Shown here: positions 53,602 through 64,000 of the stretch, piece after piece
Numbering within the stretch: position 1 is the stretch's first letter
Layout: each line of letters starts with the position of its first letter
Source of the DNA: Symbiodinium natans
Taxonomy: Eukaryota; Sar; Dinophyceae; Suessiales; Symbiodiniaceae
Reading direction: 5' to 3'
Assembly (NCBI GenBank): GCA_905221605.1
Contig: CAJNDS010002701.1
Coordinates: forward strand, 670,501 to 734,500
DNA: 64,000 nucleotides
Position numbers and translations under genes: made by a program
The notes under the pieces: model-generated
Seen by the model: the letters and a program-made list of their open reading frames with translations, nothing else
Databases searched by the model: none
What the model was told of the DNA's origin: nothing

Positions 53602-54259
53602 TCAGAGGTCCTTCTTGAAGCCTGCCGCCCCACTAGGCTTCCGCCTGCGGGCCCCTTTGCCACGCGAGCGAGATCGACTCCGAGACCCGGATTCCGATCT
53701 TCTCGCAGACCGGGCGCTGTGGGGGGGTGGGTAGGGGTAGATCGGCGGCGGACCCGGATAGCCTTGGAGATGCATCGGACACTTCTGCTTTTGCCAGGTT
53801 TTGCAGAATCTACGTAGCTAAGGTCAATGGAAAGCGTTGCGAAACAACCCAAGTAGCCTCCTGGAGGCGGGTAGCCACCCGGAGGGGATGCCATGGTTGC
53901 ATAAGCACCGGGGGGTGGAGGCCAGTATGCAGGTGCTGGGCCATAACCAGGTGGTGGTGGGCCACGCCGATCCCAGCAAGGAAGGCAGTACCAGTAGTCC
54001 AGGACCTGGAGATTCAAACTCTCAACGGACTGGACTTGGAGACCCAAAAAGTCAAACTCCACAAATTCCAACAAAAACAAGGGGAGCGGTCTCTCTTCCT
54101 CAAATCTTCTGTTCACTTTCGGCCTGGTCCACATGGCCCTCGTCCTTCAAGGTGCGGCAGACGGCACAGCGCCGTCTGCGCCCGCAAAATGTGAGCCAGC
54201 AGTCCTCGCAGTACCAATAGAGGCTATCCACATCCCGGTGGCCATACTCCTCGGGAGAT
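53602..54259 (-). CDS. Zinc-ribbon and RS-domain protein, last three exons
   Basis: Minus-strand exons 54259-54124, 54005-53858 and 53762-53602 (TGA), with all phases consistent. Exon 1 reads SPEEYGHRDVDSLYWYCEDC then WLTFCGRRRRCAVCRTLKDE. Cys-x2-Cys followed by Cys-x6-Cys-x2-Cys is a candidate zinc-binding unit. Exon 2 starts YWYCLPCWDRRGPPPPGYG, echoing the YWYC motif, and is rich in Pro, Gly and Tyr. Exon 3 ends with an Arg-Ser run (RRSESGSRSRSRSRGKGARR), typical of splicing or RNA-processing factors. The start exon upstream of 54259 is not resolved. The next gene downstream on the same strand is the Mei2-type RRM gene, 117 bp away. The TGA stop overlaps a GTAAGA-like donor (TGAGTAAGAG), so an alternative continuation is conceivable. 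Function is inferred from composition only. Confidence 0.65.
53763..53857 (-). mobile_element. Intron 2 of the zinc-ribbon/RS gene, introner-like, GC-AG
   Basis: GCTA stands at both boundaries on the gene strand. The intron starts GCTACTTGGG and ends ATCTCCAAG, with short inverted ends CTTGG and CCAAG. Splicing joins GGA G to GC TAT CCG in frame, 95 nt. Confidence 0.8.
54006..54123 (-). other. Intron 1 of the zinc-ribbon/RS gene, GC-AG
   Basis: Donor GCCGAAAG after GACCAG, acceptor TCTCCAG before GTCCTG, 118 nt. CCAG occurs at both joints and may be a remnant TSD. Joining GAC CAG to GTC CTG keeps the frame. Confidence 0.75.
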
Positions 54260-54440
54260 CTGGTTTTGCAGAGTTTGGAGGGCTACTACATCACAACACG
54301 CAAAGAAGATCGCGGATCCATGGGCGTTCGTCGGAGACCCTCCCACGAAAGACGCAGAGATAACCAACAGTTGCATAGATGAAAGATCAGAGAACATCGA
54401 GACGTAGCTTCGTCTCCAGAATCTGTCCATGCTACCACCT

Positions 54441-54534
54441 CCCTAAACCCTAAACCCTAAACCCTAAACCCTAAACCTTAAACCCTAAACCCTAAACCCT
54501 AAACCCTAAACCCTAAACCCTAAACCCTAAACCT
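54441..54534 (-). repeat. Telomeric array, CCCTAAA on + strand
   Basis: About thirteen units. Confidence 0.95.
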
Positions 54535-54715
54535 CACAACTCTGGCCGCAGCAAACTCGCAGGCACACACGCGCGGGCCGAAGCCCCAGGAAACCTAAGT
54601 TTCTACGTAGGAATTGTGCCAAATCTTTAGCTTCCACACGTACGGAGACGTGATGTCAAGGCCCCCTAAACCCCATAAACCCCACAAACCCTATAAACCA
54701 TATTGAGCCCTGGAC

Positions 54716-54778
54716 ACCCTAAACCCTAAACCCTAAACCCTAAACCCTAAACCCTAAACCCTAAACCCTAAACCCTAA
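54716..54778 (-). repeat. Telomeric array, CCCTAAA on + strand
   Basis: Nine units. Confidence 0.95.
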
Positions 54779-57700
54779 AGCAAGGCCTCGCCTTGTGCTG
54801 CCGGCAGCGCGCGCAACTCCCGGGCGGCATCGTGTCACGTCATGCTGGGAGCAGGTGGCTGGGACGGAGTTAACCGTTTGGAGCCTTGGGTGGCTGCAGA
54901 TTCCTGCGGCTGTTAGGATTTAGGGTTTAGGGTTTCGGGTTTTAGGGTTTGGGGTTTAGGGTTTGGGGTTTGGGGTTTTGGGTTTGGGGTTTAGGGGCCT
55001 GATCAGTCCCTAAGGGTCCATGTACGTAAATAGGGAATACTTGGGCCTTAAAGGTACTTCCAAAACAGGGACTGCAACTGCACTCTGGAATCTGCCAGTC
55101 ACGTACGTGCCCCAAACCGCAAGGAGGCGCTGTGCGAGATGGATCCCTGTGCGGGAGCGGCTGTCTCCCTAGCATCCAAGTTTGGGTTTCCGAAGTGGGT
55201 ACCTTCTTGTCGGGTCCCGCAGAATTCCAAACTGCCGTCCAAGCGGCAATCCCTCGTGGACCTGAGGTGAAGCCTTTGTTGGACTTGAGGGTTTAGGCTT
55301 TAGGCTTTAGGGTTTGGGGGGGAACTTGCTCCTAAACAGGGGGGGGGGGGTAGTTTGTTTGACTTGCATGCCTGATTCCATGCTCAATTCTGTGGCTGAG
55401 TAGCTACACAGCTAAACCTGCCGACATCTTTGGTGACTTCTCTACATTCTGGTCCGGTCATGATGATAAGACGGCCCCTAATCTTTAGTACCCAACAGAG
55501 GCCATAATGTTGAGAAGTGAGCAAAAGAGAAACACAAACAGTCTCTAGCACCTGGGTGTGCCGAAGTTTCCAGGAAAGTGCCGAGCTTGGATGCTTCTTC
55601 ACGGCTCTGTATGTTGAGGTGGATTACGACTGGGGTACAAGCCGACAGCCCGTAGTCGCATCACTCCTTCAGGAACTTGCCGGAAGAAGGATAACAGCTC
55701 GATGTTGGGGTAAGGTCGAGGATTACGGGGCATGAGGGGGCGGGATGACAGTTAATAGACCCGAACCCACATCCGAAAGCCCTCCCTTCTGCATTGCACG
55801 CTGGGAGGCGTAGTATGGCGTCGACACCCTCTCGGTCATGGGTTCCTCAGAGGGTTCAAGAAGCTTGTAGTGTCTGCCGAAGCCAAAGGGGGACAGAGTT
55901 GAATGAGCCAAGTTTGAACAATGCTGCGCTACTGTATAGACCGATCTTAAACAAGTGTTTGGAAACTCGTGCAGCCGAAATGAACTTCTTGGGTTTGCCC
56001 CATGCGAGCAATCTGGGTTCGCATCCACTCGATATAGTGGGGGTGGTGCGACAAAAAGCCCGGCAATTCCTCTAAACCCTGAACCCTTTTGAGCAAAGGA
56101 CTTTGAGGCTCGGCGCACATGCAGACCCTGAACCCTGAACCCTAAACCCTGAACCCTAAACCCTAAGCCCTAATAAACCCAAGGAAGCCCTGAACTTTGA
56201 ACTTTGAACCCTCAAGGGTCGTATTCTCTCCACCCTCAGCAACCTGGGGTGTCCTGAGCTCCGAACTTCCGTGATAAGGCACCAAACCCTAAACCCTAAA
56301 CCCTAAACCCTAAACCCTAAACCCTAAACCTAAACCCTAAACCCTAAACTTTGGGCGTTCTGAGTCCCGGACTTCCGTGATGAGGCAGGCGGTGGCAAAG
56401 TCCACCCTGAGAATCCCAAGCGTGGCGCTGATGCAACTTAGAACCCTGAACCCCTATGTTTTGTAGGGTTTAGGGGGTTTTGGGGTTTTTCTCCCACCCG
56501 TTTCGCATGCGCTTTTTGTAGGGTTTAGGGGTTGGGGTGATGACACTTAAGCCATGAACCCCCTAAACTCCGTGTACCAAGAACTATATGACTTACAGCC
56601 CACAAAAACAAGCGGCAATTGCGCTACGGGAAAAATGGTGGACACTTTTCGTTGTACCAGTCGATGCCTTTGTTCGTGACATGAACTGCACCTGCATCAT
56701 GCCAGAAGACGACCATAAGCAAGGAAGCCACTAGCTGTGCAAAACCTCCACTGTGCACATAAGAGTACGCCTTCTCCCCCAACCTCGAAGTTCACACAAG
56801 CCCCAGAAAGTCTGGGGTGTATAGGGTTTCTACCATTATTACTCTCAACCGCCCTGAACCAAAAGCTTCCCCACTAAGTGTTGGCCCAGTGACAGCTTGA
56901 CCACGCTGACCTCAACGAGCGAGCGTTCCTGTCATTGCGAAGCTCGGTGAGCTCAGGTTTCCCAGTCTGAAGGGTCGAAGCTTGCGCTTCTTTCCTACAG
57001 GGAGATTCGAAAAACTCGGTTCTGAATAACCCCCCTTTGAAGGCTTGCAATGTAGTTATTGGGCTGTTTGGGCGTTATTGGGCAGCGAGAATCCCCTCAC
57101 TCCTTGATAAGAACTGGTAGGTTTGGGCCACCAAACTACTTGGGTTGCCGGTCACCACCATCCTCCGGTACTTCGCAGCTGTCAAGGCTTAGCTGTCAAG
57201 GCTTATCTGTCCCACATCGTTCGGTCCTTCGGCGCAAGAAGGTCTCCCTAACCCTTGGAAGCTCCCCCCCCTATGCTAGCTCAATTCCTCAGCCTTGGCC
57301 CATGGTGCTTATCCCAGGTGATCCTAGAGTCGTCTCGTGATGTCAAGAGCCATTTAGGGTTTAGGTCAGGGCACATAGTAGACTTCAAGGGTTCGGGGTT
57401 TAGGGTTTAAGGGTTTAAGGGTTTAAGGGTTCGGGGTTTAGGGGACGGGGCTGGGGACTTGGGGTGCCTTGAACAGGATGTGCTCTGGCTTGATGTCGCG
57501 ATGGCAGACTTTCCTGTCGCAGGCGGAGTCTTCTCTCACGAGTGCTGTGCAAGATTGACTGAAGGAACAGCTCCAAGCACGTAGGCAAGCAAGGCCCCAG
57601 GAAACCTATTGCAGAGATGGGCCTGCCGCCTTGGCGGCCTTGTTGGGTGACCCTCAGCCCTTACAAGAGCCTCTTGGAGTGGCGAAATGATCCTCCCCAC

Positions 57701-59249
57701 AACAGAAGCCCAGAACCCGGCTTGGCTTTTCCGAGTCGTCTGCGCTTCTCTGGAAACCGAATTTTTTGTGCACACCCGAGCAAAGCTCGTGGCACGATAA
57801 GACAGAGCCACTTTGTCACTCAGCTGGGGGTATGGGCACCCAACCCTGTACCCTAAACCCAACATCACATCGGGAGCAGTAGCGACTGCAGAGGTCTACA
57901 CTGCACAACCGCAGCACTTTCAGCCTATGCGATGGTTGGCCCAAGGATTCTGACTCTAGACGGTTGTGCGCCTCTTACCCCATCACAAAAACAGACGGCA
58001 GAGTCTCAAGCCGAATTGCACGGAGCAAAGCGGGCTGCAGCTTGGCGGTTTAGGGTTGAGGGTTTAGGCGGAAGCTGGACTGAACCCACAGAAACCCTAA
58101 ACCCTTTTTGAAGCTGGCCTTGCTGACTGCCCGAAACCCTAAACCCTCAAGCTCTAAACCCGAGACCCTAAACCCTAAACCATTCCTTCCGAACCCCGGG
58201 GGCGAAGTTCACCCCTGTACAGCCCCCTTGCATCTTGCAGTTTAGGGTTTGGGCTTGTTTAGAATTTTGGGGCAATCAGGTTGATTCTTCGTGCTTCGCG
58301 TCTAGCCCCTTAAAATTTCTAAGGCCCTGCGGAGAACCCCTAAACCCTAAACCCTAAACCCTAAACCCTAAACCCTAAGCCCTGCGGAGAGAACCAGAGC
58401 ACCGGCTCCGGGCGACGCGGCCGAGTCATGCGGGCCCGGAAGCTCACGTCAGCTCGTTTCATGGTCAGCTCTGGGCCTTATCCCATGGCTCATGGTCAGG
58501 ATTAGGGGTTGGGTTTAGGGTTTAGGGTTTAGGGTTTAGGGTTTAGGGTCTAGGGTCTAGGGTTTAGGGTTTAGGGTTTAGGGTTTAGGGTTGAGGGTTG
58601 AGGGTTGAAGGTTAAGGGTTTAGGTTTCATGGTCTGGGTCTCAGGGTCTGTTGTTTGGCCAAACGCACTGCACCCGGGTTTAGTATGGAGTATTAGGGTC
58701 TGGGGGCGCTGTTTTGGCCAGCCTTTGGGTTGGCTCCACCTGCCTCTTTACAGGCTTCTTGGGCGGTGCAACCCTATCAGACCCTCTCAACCCCATAAAG
58801 CCTATGAACCCCATATAAACTCTGTAAGCCTATAATCCCTATCAACCCCAAACAGGCCATTAGCCCGAAGACTGCTGCAACCCTAAACCCTAAACCCTAA
58901 ACCCTAGACCCTAAACCCTAAACCCCAAGTCCCCTGCATCGCCGGCCGGTACAAGCCTGGCGCCCAATCATCGCCTGCCCATGTCGAAGGGCCCATACTT
59001 CGGGTTTAGGGTTTAGGGTTTAGGGTTTAGGGTTTATCCTTTGGATCCCGGTAAAGAAGGCTAAGAGCCCACACTACGGGCCCATGGTTTCGCCCTTAGA
59101 ATCTACGCAGCCAGGTTCGAAGGCCTAGGAAATTGAGGGGTTTAGGGTTTAGGGTTTAGGGTTTAGGGTTCAAAAGGGAACAACTTACAAGGCCCCCAAG
59201 GCTCAATCATCAGGACCCCAAGCGCGCACCTTTCAACCCTACACTAACC

Positions 59250-59350
59250 CAGTTGCTGAGTACCCTGGGCCAAAAAAGCATAACCTTGCAATTCTGGTAG
59301 GATTGTATGGAATAACCCCAAAGGTTACTGGCTCCCTCCCCAGCTACTAT
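59250..59350. mobile_element. Introner family D copy
   Basis: The left end AGTTGCTGAGTACCCTGGGCC and centre GCAATTCTGGTAGGATTGTA (each cut under 21 bases) match 47392-47493; the right end is CCCAGCTACTAT. No clear TSD. It lies just downstream of the exon-like block 59466-59860 on the minus strand. Confidence 0.75.
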
Positions 59351-59465
59351 GCCGAACTTCCATCATGGGACGAGCTTGTACGCGGTTTGGCGACTGAGTC
59401 TTCAGTCGCACACTATATGATATTTAGTCTGCCAGCGCATGCAAATCATGCCCGCCCTTGCGTTG

Positions 59466-59860
59466 CTATCTTGCTGTCGCCGGCACGTCTAGCAGAAGAT
59501 GTAACACTGCTGTATACTTTATCTGTATCCTTATGTCATCAAGCCTGTGCGAGCCATGCTCCCCTTCCCCCCTGGCCGTTTGCTGACTCCAAGGGCACAG
59601 CATCATATCTGCGTGATCCACACAGCGCCCTCCAAATGCAGAAGTGGCCTTGCAGAAGTCTTGGAAGGATCTCCCTATCGTTTGCTTCAGGGCCACAGCC
59701 AACTGATCTTGGGTAACACGAATGATCCACCACTGTTTGGCGTCAGACCGCCAAAGCTCCCAGAAGACGTTGACTTCCGTGCCGCCAGCACTGAGGTCGA
59801 CGAAATCGTCCAAAGACACGGAGCAATCCAGTGCTGTTCCACCTTCTCTCTCCTGGGTCA
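59466..59860 (-). CDS. Exon-like block, unrecognised protein
   Basis: A minus-strand frame opens at a plausible acceptor (GACCCAG before GAGAGAGAAGG) and reads LDDFVDLSAGGTEVNVFWEL, WRSDAKQWWIIRVTQDQLAV and ALKQTIGRSFQDFCKA. Composition and amphipathicity are protein-like. A second block at about 60616-60370 (FTCGSARIETATGQKRWICV, LFLRYFLWTG) may belong to the same gene. I do not recognise the family. Confidence 0.45.
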
Positions 59861-60248
59861 GCGAAGGTCTTTTTCAGGAACTTGCAGCACGCTACCATAA
59901 CGAGTCGACTATATTATATCTTTTCCTTTTCTCTTACTATGGCAACTTACTATTGATTTCCCTAACAAGATCCCATTATTGCTGTGGTAGTCCCAACCAC
60001 AGGTCAAGTTCTTCATAGGAACATCTCCTAACAATGATTTCAGGCTCGACGTGCACCGCCAGTGCAACAGACAGGCCTTGCCGAAGTTGCTGCTTCGACG
60101 GTTTTTGGAGCGACGCGCCAGTTGTGAGGCTCGGCACAGACGAACTCAGTGACAGTGCCTCTCTTCAACACCCAAAGAACAACAAGCGCAAGGTCCAAAC
60201 CCCAAAAGAGCCGCTACTATGTTGCCAAACTTAACAACCTCAAAACGC

Positions 60249-60616
60249 TCAAAGATCGTTTATGGGTGCCTCAAATACGTGTTGGTTTCCTTCCCCAGGT
60301 CCGCGACAGAATTCGATGATAGCAGTGCAGGCTGGCGTCCGCAGGCAGATCTCTCTCGCCATCTGCACTGCTATCCACGACTGCCAGTCCAAAGAAAGTA
60401 CCGAAGGAACAGCTGGTAGGCTGTCTGAAGCATGAGCCACCTCGACAGGTGCCTCCTTGTCTTCATTTCCAACTGCTGCGTCGGGTTGGGGAAGCTGTCG
60501 CTGAAAAGACGAAGCGCCCCACATGCGTTGTCCCAGACGCAGATCCATCTCTTCTGCCCAGTCGCCGTCTCGATGCGTGCCGATCCACAAGTGAAGCCAA
60601 CCAAATACAGGAGCAC
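60249..60616 (-). other. Possible coding block, frame undecided
   Basis: Two overlapping minus-strand frames are open (113 and 81 codons). The one reading GQKRWICVWDNACGALRLFS looks more protein-like. It may be an exon of the gene at 59466-59860. Confidence 0.3.
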
Positions 60617-60708
60617 CTGAAGCTGGTTTAGGGTTTAGGGCCTATGGAGTTTATAGGGTTTAGGGTTTAATTAGGGTTTAGGGCTTAGGGCTAGTAATGA
60701 TAGGGGTG

Positions 60709-61731
60709 TTAAGCACCTGAAGCTGGCAGTCGTCCTGCCAGAAACTCCCTCAGGACGCGAATTCCATTGGGCGCTCCTGTGGCACCCACTGCGCTTGACA
60801 CATGGGAGATCATGGCCTGCAGGCAAGTATTCCCTTGCTCCCTCTCGCCTGCGGCAATCTCCAGCATTTCTTTGCCTCGCCAGAACTGAATCAGCGGCGC
60901 TTTGTGCGAGGATGTGTGAAGAATATCCTCAATGAGCCAACGGTCACTGTGCACATCCAAGGGCAACTCGATTAAAGTCGGCGTACCCGGACCATCCATT
61001 CTTCCACTTCTTGTCCAGCAATCGGTCGGTACACATCCTTTCATCGAGCCGCCACGGGCTAGGCTCACCACCAATCGCATGTGCTCCAGTTGTACCGCAG
61101 TGCCAACAGCGTCCGTAACGTCTTTCGGAGTACATCTTTCCACCCCGACGACGTTCCAAACTCCGAGGCGTAATCCGAAGCCAGCACCCCAGATTCCACT
61201 CCCGAACTTGGATGCCGGTGGTGGCTGGGCAGATGGCTTGCGTGCTCTGACCGTCTTGGGTGCGCTTCCCCCCTCTGCCACGCACAGGTGCTCTGCCTGG
61301 GACGCTAGGTCATGTAACACGCCTTGGCGGCCATAATGACCCTAAACCCGAAACCTAAACCCTAAACCCTAAACCCTAAACCCTAACCCTAAACCCTAAA
61401 CCCTAAACCCTAACATTGCTGGGCTACCAAGGCGCTGAAGGCATCAGACATGCGCTTGAAGGCCTCCGCGGCTTCAGGCAGGCTGCATTTGTCTGGGTGG
61501 ATTGTCAGGGCAAGTCGCAGGTACCTATACTGAACTTCTATGTTTAGCTGTTTCTTAGGAATTTAAACGTACCCAAACGAAAAAAAAATATTTCCAAGAA
61601 TCCCGAAGGTACTGCCTCCTCACCAGGCGCGCGGAGGCCGCCCGAAGTGGCAGCAGAAGAGCTGCAAAATGGTTGGAGGCGTCCAGCACCGCAGCTATGA
61701 CATCCTCCACTTCTAACGGCCGGTTCTCCAT
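60709..61731 (-). CDS. DnaJ-domain protein, 272 aa, three exons
   Basis: Minus-strand exons 61731-61616, 61524-61436 and 61322-60709 total 819 nt, 273 codons including the stop, and all phases agree. The J domain covers about residues 8-70: VEDVIAAVLDASNHFAALLL, then YLRLALTIHPDKCS with the HPD motif at residues 48-50, then AEAFKRMSDAF and SVLHDLASQAEH. J-domain proteins stimulate Hsp70 ATPase through HPD. The rest (about 75-272) is not a recognised domain; it contains KTVRARKPSAQPPPASK and ELPLDVHSDRWLIEDI. No Gly/Phe or zinc region is seen, so it is not a type I DnaJ. The ATG at 61731 is the first in frame; an upstream exon cannot be excluded. Intron 1 is GC-AG; intron 2 is a family A introner with a telomeric body. 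Confidence 0.85.
61323..61435 (-). mobile_element. Introner family A with telomeric repeats as its body
   Basis: On the gene strand the intron starts GCGCCTTGGTAGCCCAGCA and ends TGGCCGCCAAG before GCG. The inverted ends and GCG TSD are those of family A, but the middle (61340-61415) is almost entirely telomeric units. Splicing joins TTC A to GC GTG TTA in frame (DAFSVLHDLA). GC donor and AG acceptor, 113 nt. Confidence 0.92.
61525..61615 (-). other. Intron 1 of the DnaJ-domain gene, GC-AG
   Basis: Donor GCAGTACC, acceptor AGTATAG before GTACCTG, 91 nt. Joining AGG AG to G TAC CTG keeps the frame (LVRRYLRLAL). Confidence 0.85.
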
Positions 61732-64000
61732 GGGATACCAGGGATGAACCCCTCCGTCAAGAAGGCCCTTTAGAGGGTTGGTTATGGGGATTATAAGGCC
61801 TAATAGCCCATCCTGGTGTGATCCTCCCCTTCAAGTAGCCCCAACGCTAGCCCCAACTACTTCAAGAAGTAAGTAGCGGGATCTACGTCGAGGAAGAGGC
61901 AGGGTAAGTAAGACTTCACTGTTGCTAGGTTGACTAGAGACGTCTTCTCCTTTGCCAGGCTAAGCCTTCACATAAACAAGCCCAATGCTACCCAACACCC
62001 TCTTTCCTAAAGCCTTAGCAAGCCCTCAGAGCTGAAAGCCTAAACTGCTGCATATGTGCCAGGCTTTGCTCATTTAAAGCTTGAACGATAATCCAGGGTT
62101 CGTCTTCCAGTGCCGTCTATCTCCTCCAACGAGCTGGAAGGTGGACTCCCAGTAGCGAAAGCTGTGGCGGACCATGCCCAGCAATGGTGTCAGGTATGTG
62201 TCATGTGCGTACATACCCTGCAATCCTGAACCCCTGCAAGAGTCTCCCGACACGGATCGTGATGCTTGCCGAGGGTTTTTGATCTAACAGTTCGTAAGAC
62301 TTCCCTAGCAAGGGCGACACGACCCAACATAGTCTTGCTTTAAGTCACAGTGCTTCAGGCTTTGCTATTTGGGAAGGTTTTTGTCGATGCCCTCGACCCG
62401 AGAACCCCTTAGAATGACACCCAAAGGTCCACGCCGGTCGCTGGATGCACGCAACCCTTTGTGAACCCAAACTCTCTAAGCCAGCACCCAACATCAACTC
62501 CTAGCCAAGCCTGTGGGGAGCGTAGCCGTCGCCGCTGCCGCAGAGCCACTGATCGACACTCTGACACTGTCCGAACCCTGAAACCCGAAACCCCTTTGTT
62601 TTAACACGGACCTCTGAAGCCTGTCCGGAAACCCCTAAACCCTAAACCCTAAACCCTAAACCCTAAACCCTAAACCCTAAACCCTAAACCCTAAACCCTA
62701 AACCCTAAACCCTAAACCCTAAACCCTAAACCCTAAACCCTAAACCCTAAACCCTAAACCCAAACCCTAAACGCAAACCCTAAGGTGTTAGAGGTTAGGG
62801 TTAAGTTGTTGGTCTGGGCCAGGCTGGGTCGGAACTGGCCTGAAGAAGCTGAATGATGGCGTGGCCCACAAGTCGCAGGAAGCAGGGGGGGCAAAACGGG
62901 ATGTAGGTTTTAGGTTTAGGGTTTAGGGTTTGGGGTTTAGGGTTTGGGGTTTATGGTTTAGGGTCGAAATAAAGGAGGATGCCATATGGTTACGGGTTTG
63001 GGTTCTGTGGTGGTGTTTGCTGAGCCGCGGAAGGAATACGGGTTGTTGAGGCCGGCATCCAGAAGGACCGACAGATTCAAGCCCCGGCCCAAGCCTTTTA
63101 GGAGCCAGAGAAGTGCCTGTCCCTGAGCAAACAAGTTTGAGGGTTGAGGGTTTAGGCTTTAGGGCAAGAATACTAAGAGAAAAGGCTGCTCCATGCCTTG
63201 TGAATTCGGCACTCCTCAAACACCCAAAGAATAGTACCAAGACTTAGGGAAACCTTGGTAGATCCGAAGCTCCAAACCTAAAGACTCGATCTAAACTCAG
63301 CCCCCACACAGCTTTGACAAAGACCAGCAATGCTCGACTCGGGCGTGTCACGCTTTTCCATCGCATGCTCGACCATGTCGAGAGGAGAGGATCGCTTGGC
63401 CGCAGCTCTAGTCGAAACGATGCAAGGGTTTAGAGTTTAGGGTTTACGGTTTAGGGTTTAGGGTGAAGCGATGCATGAGCCCATTAGGATCATTAGGGGA
63501 CAGGATTAGGGGGACCCTTGGCGATATAGACCTAGGCCCTGTGAGCCTTCAATGTGTTCATGAGTTTCGTACATTGTGGCTGCCCGAAGGCCAGGTCCTT
63601 CCCAAGTCATCACTCTTAGAGGTAGGATGCAGTCTTAGGCTGACATGCTTGAAGATGTTTGGTCCAAAGTTCTTGATCACTGAAGAACTTCTCATACCTT
63701 GTGGATCATCAGTTGATATTTATCACCGCAGCAGTGGGGTCTCAGAGCGCTACTGTAGTCACACACCACTTACCATCTTTACCCTTCAATGAATACTGGC
63801 CGGATGCCATGAAGAATCCACATTCCCAACAGGCAGAACCGACGTAGGGGAACGCCTCCCCAAGCTCTAAGCTTTGGATGCTCTGGGCCTACGCCTCAAA
63901 CCTGAACGTTTAGGGTTTAGGGTTTAGGGTTTAAGAGTGGCACATCACAGCAATGCCGGCCTGAGCGAACCTTGTGAAAGCTCCGCGGCAGATCCTCACT
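61732..64000. other. Stretch without a supported gene
   Basis: Contains one long telomeric array (62635-62785), shorter blocks near 62916-62965, 63431-63465 and 63909-63932, and unique sequence with overlapping frames of about 100 codons (62923-63240 minus, 63463-63792 plus). None is recognised. Confidence 0.5.
62635..62785 (-). repeat. Telomeric array, CCCTAAA on + strand, about 20 units
   Basis: Nearly perfect, with three variant units at the right end. Confidence 0.95.

Larger units (their letters stand above)
54260..59465. other. Stretch without a supported gene
   Basis: Telomeric arrays at 54441-54534, 54716-54778, 56282-56348, 58330-58383 and 58512-58600, G-rich blocks near 54913-54985 and 55340-55350, and many short telomeric units. 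Overlapping frames at 55384-56118 and 57536-57868 are open on both strands and unrecognised. Confidence 0.5.

Noticed and set aside
57330-57360. Relic of the dinoflagellate spliced leader (TCAAGAGCCATTTAGG)
   Set aside because: Only a partial, rearranged resemblance. No stretch matching the conserved spliced-leader core was found by eye on either strand.

Overview
The window looks like nuclear DNA of a dinoflagellate (Alveolata). No species can be named from the sequence alone. The reasons are: dozens of interstitial blocks of the plant/alveolate telomere unit TTTAGGG (read as CCCTAAA on the other strand); genes split into short exons by introns of about 90-130 nt whose 5' ends are GT, GC or GA; small inverted-repeat elements with target-site duplications that coincide exactly with those introns (introners); a Mei2-type RNA-binding gene; and every gene I could reconstruct lying on the minus strand, as expected for a dinoflagellate one-direction gene block. 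Very little of the 64 kb is unbroken coding sequence. Most long open frames come from microsatellites, G tracts or telomere repeats and were not annotated.

Layout. 1-3.8 kb: repeats (telomeric blocks, 290 bp G-rich tract). 3.8-5.5 kb: a complete six-exon aldo/keto-reductase-like gene (minus), whose exon phases add up exactly to 371 codons. 5.5-11.3 kb: telomeric arrays, including long TTTAAGGG and TTTTAGGG variant arrays. 11.3-12.0 kb: possible exons of unknown function. 14.0-15.1 kb: an intact 360-residue membrane protein. 16.0-17.2 kb: ankyrin-like exons, each between telomeric blocks. 20.5-22.4 kb: exons of an X8/CBM43-like protein. 23.1-27.7 kb: a clan GH-A glycoside hydrolase in at least 13 exons. 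27.7-42.9 kb: repeats, introner copies and a few exon-like fragments. 42.9-43.6 kb: a cysteine-rich protein. 44-52.8 kb: repeats. 52.8-53.5 kb: Mei2-type RRM exons. 53.6-54.3 kb: a zinc-ribbon/RS protein. 59.4-60.6 kb: exon-like blocks. 60.7-61.7 kb: a DnaJ-domain protein in three exons. 61.7-64 kb: repeats.

The most interesting system is the intron machinery. At least eight families of short inverted-repeat elements (called A-D and H-K here, plus unnamed ones) occur. In coding genes, the best copies are flanked by 3-4 bp duplications that join in frame when one copy is spliced out. The duplicated target often supplies the 5' splice dinucleotide, giving GT, GC or GA. Telomeric repeats are part of the same process. 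Some introns begin with sense-strand GTTAGGG or GTTTAGGG, and others end with CCCTAAA runs just before the acceptor AG. Several introners carry a telomeric array in their body or have one in place of half the element. This suggests that telomeric DNA has been captured by, or acts as, an intron-generating element.

Gene functions do not form an obvious pathway. The glycoside hydrolase and X8 genes are neighbours and probably both act on beta-glucans. The Mei2-type and zinc-ribbon/RS genes are neighbours and both look RNA-related. Exon boundaries given as exact were checked for phase by hand; those marked approximate were not resolved.
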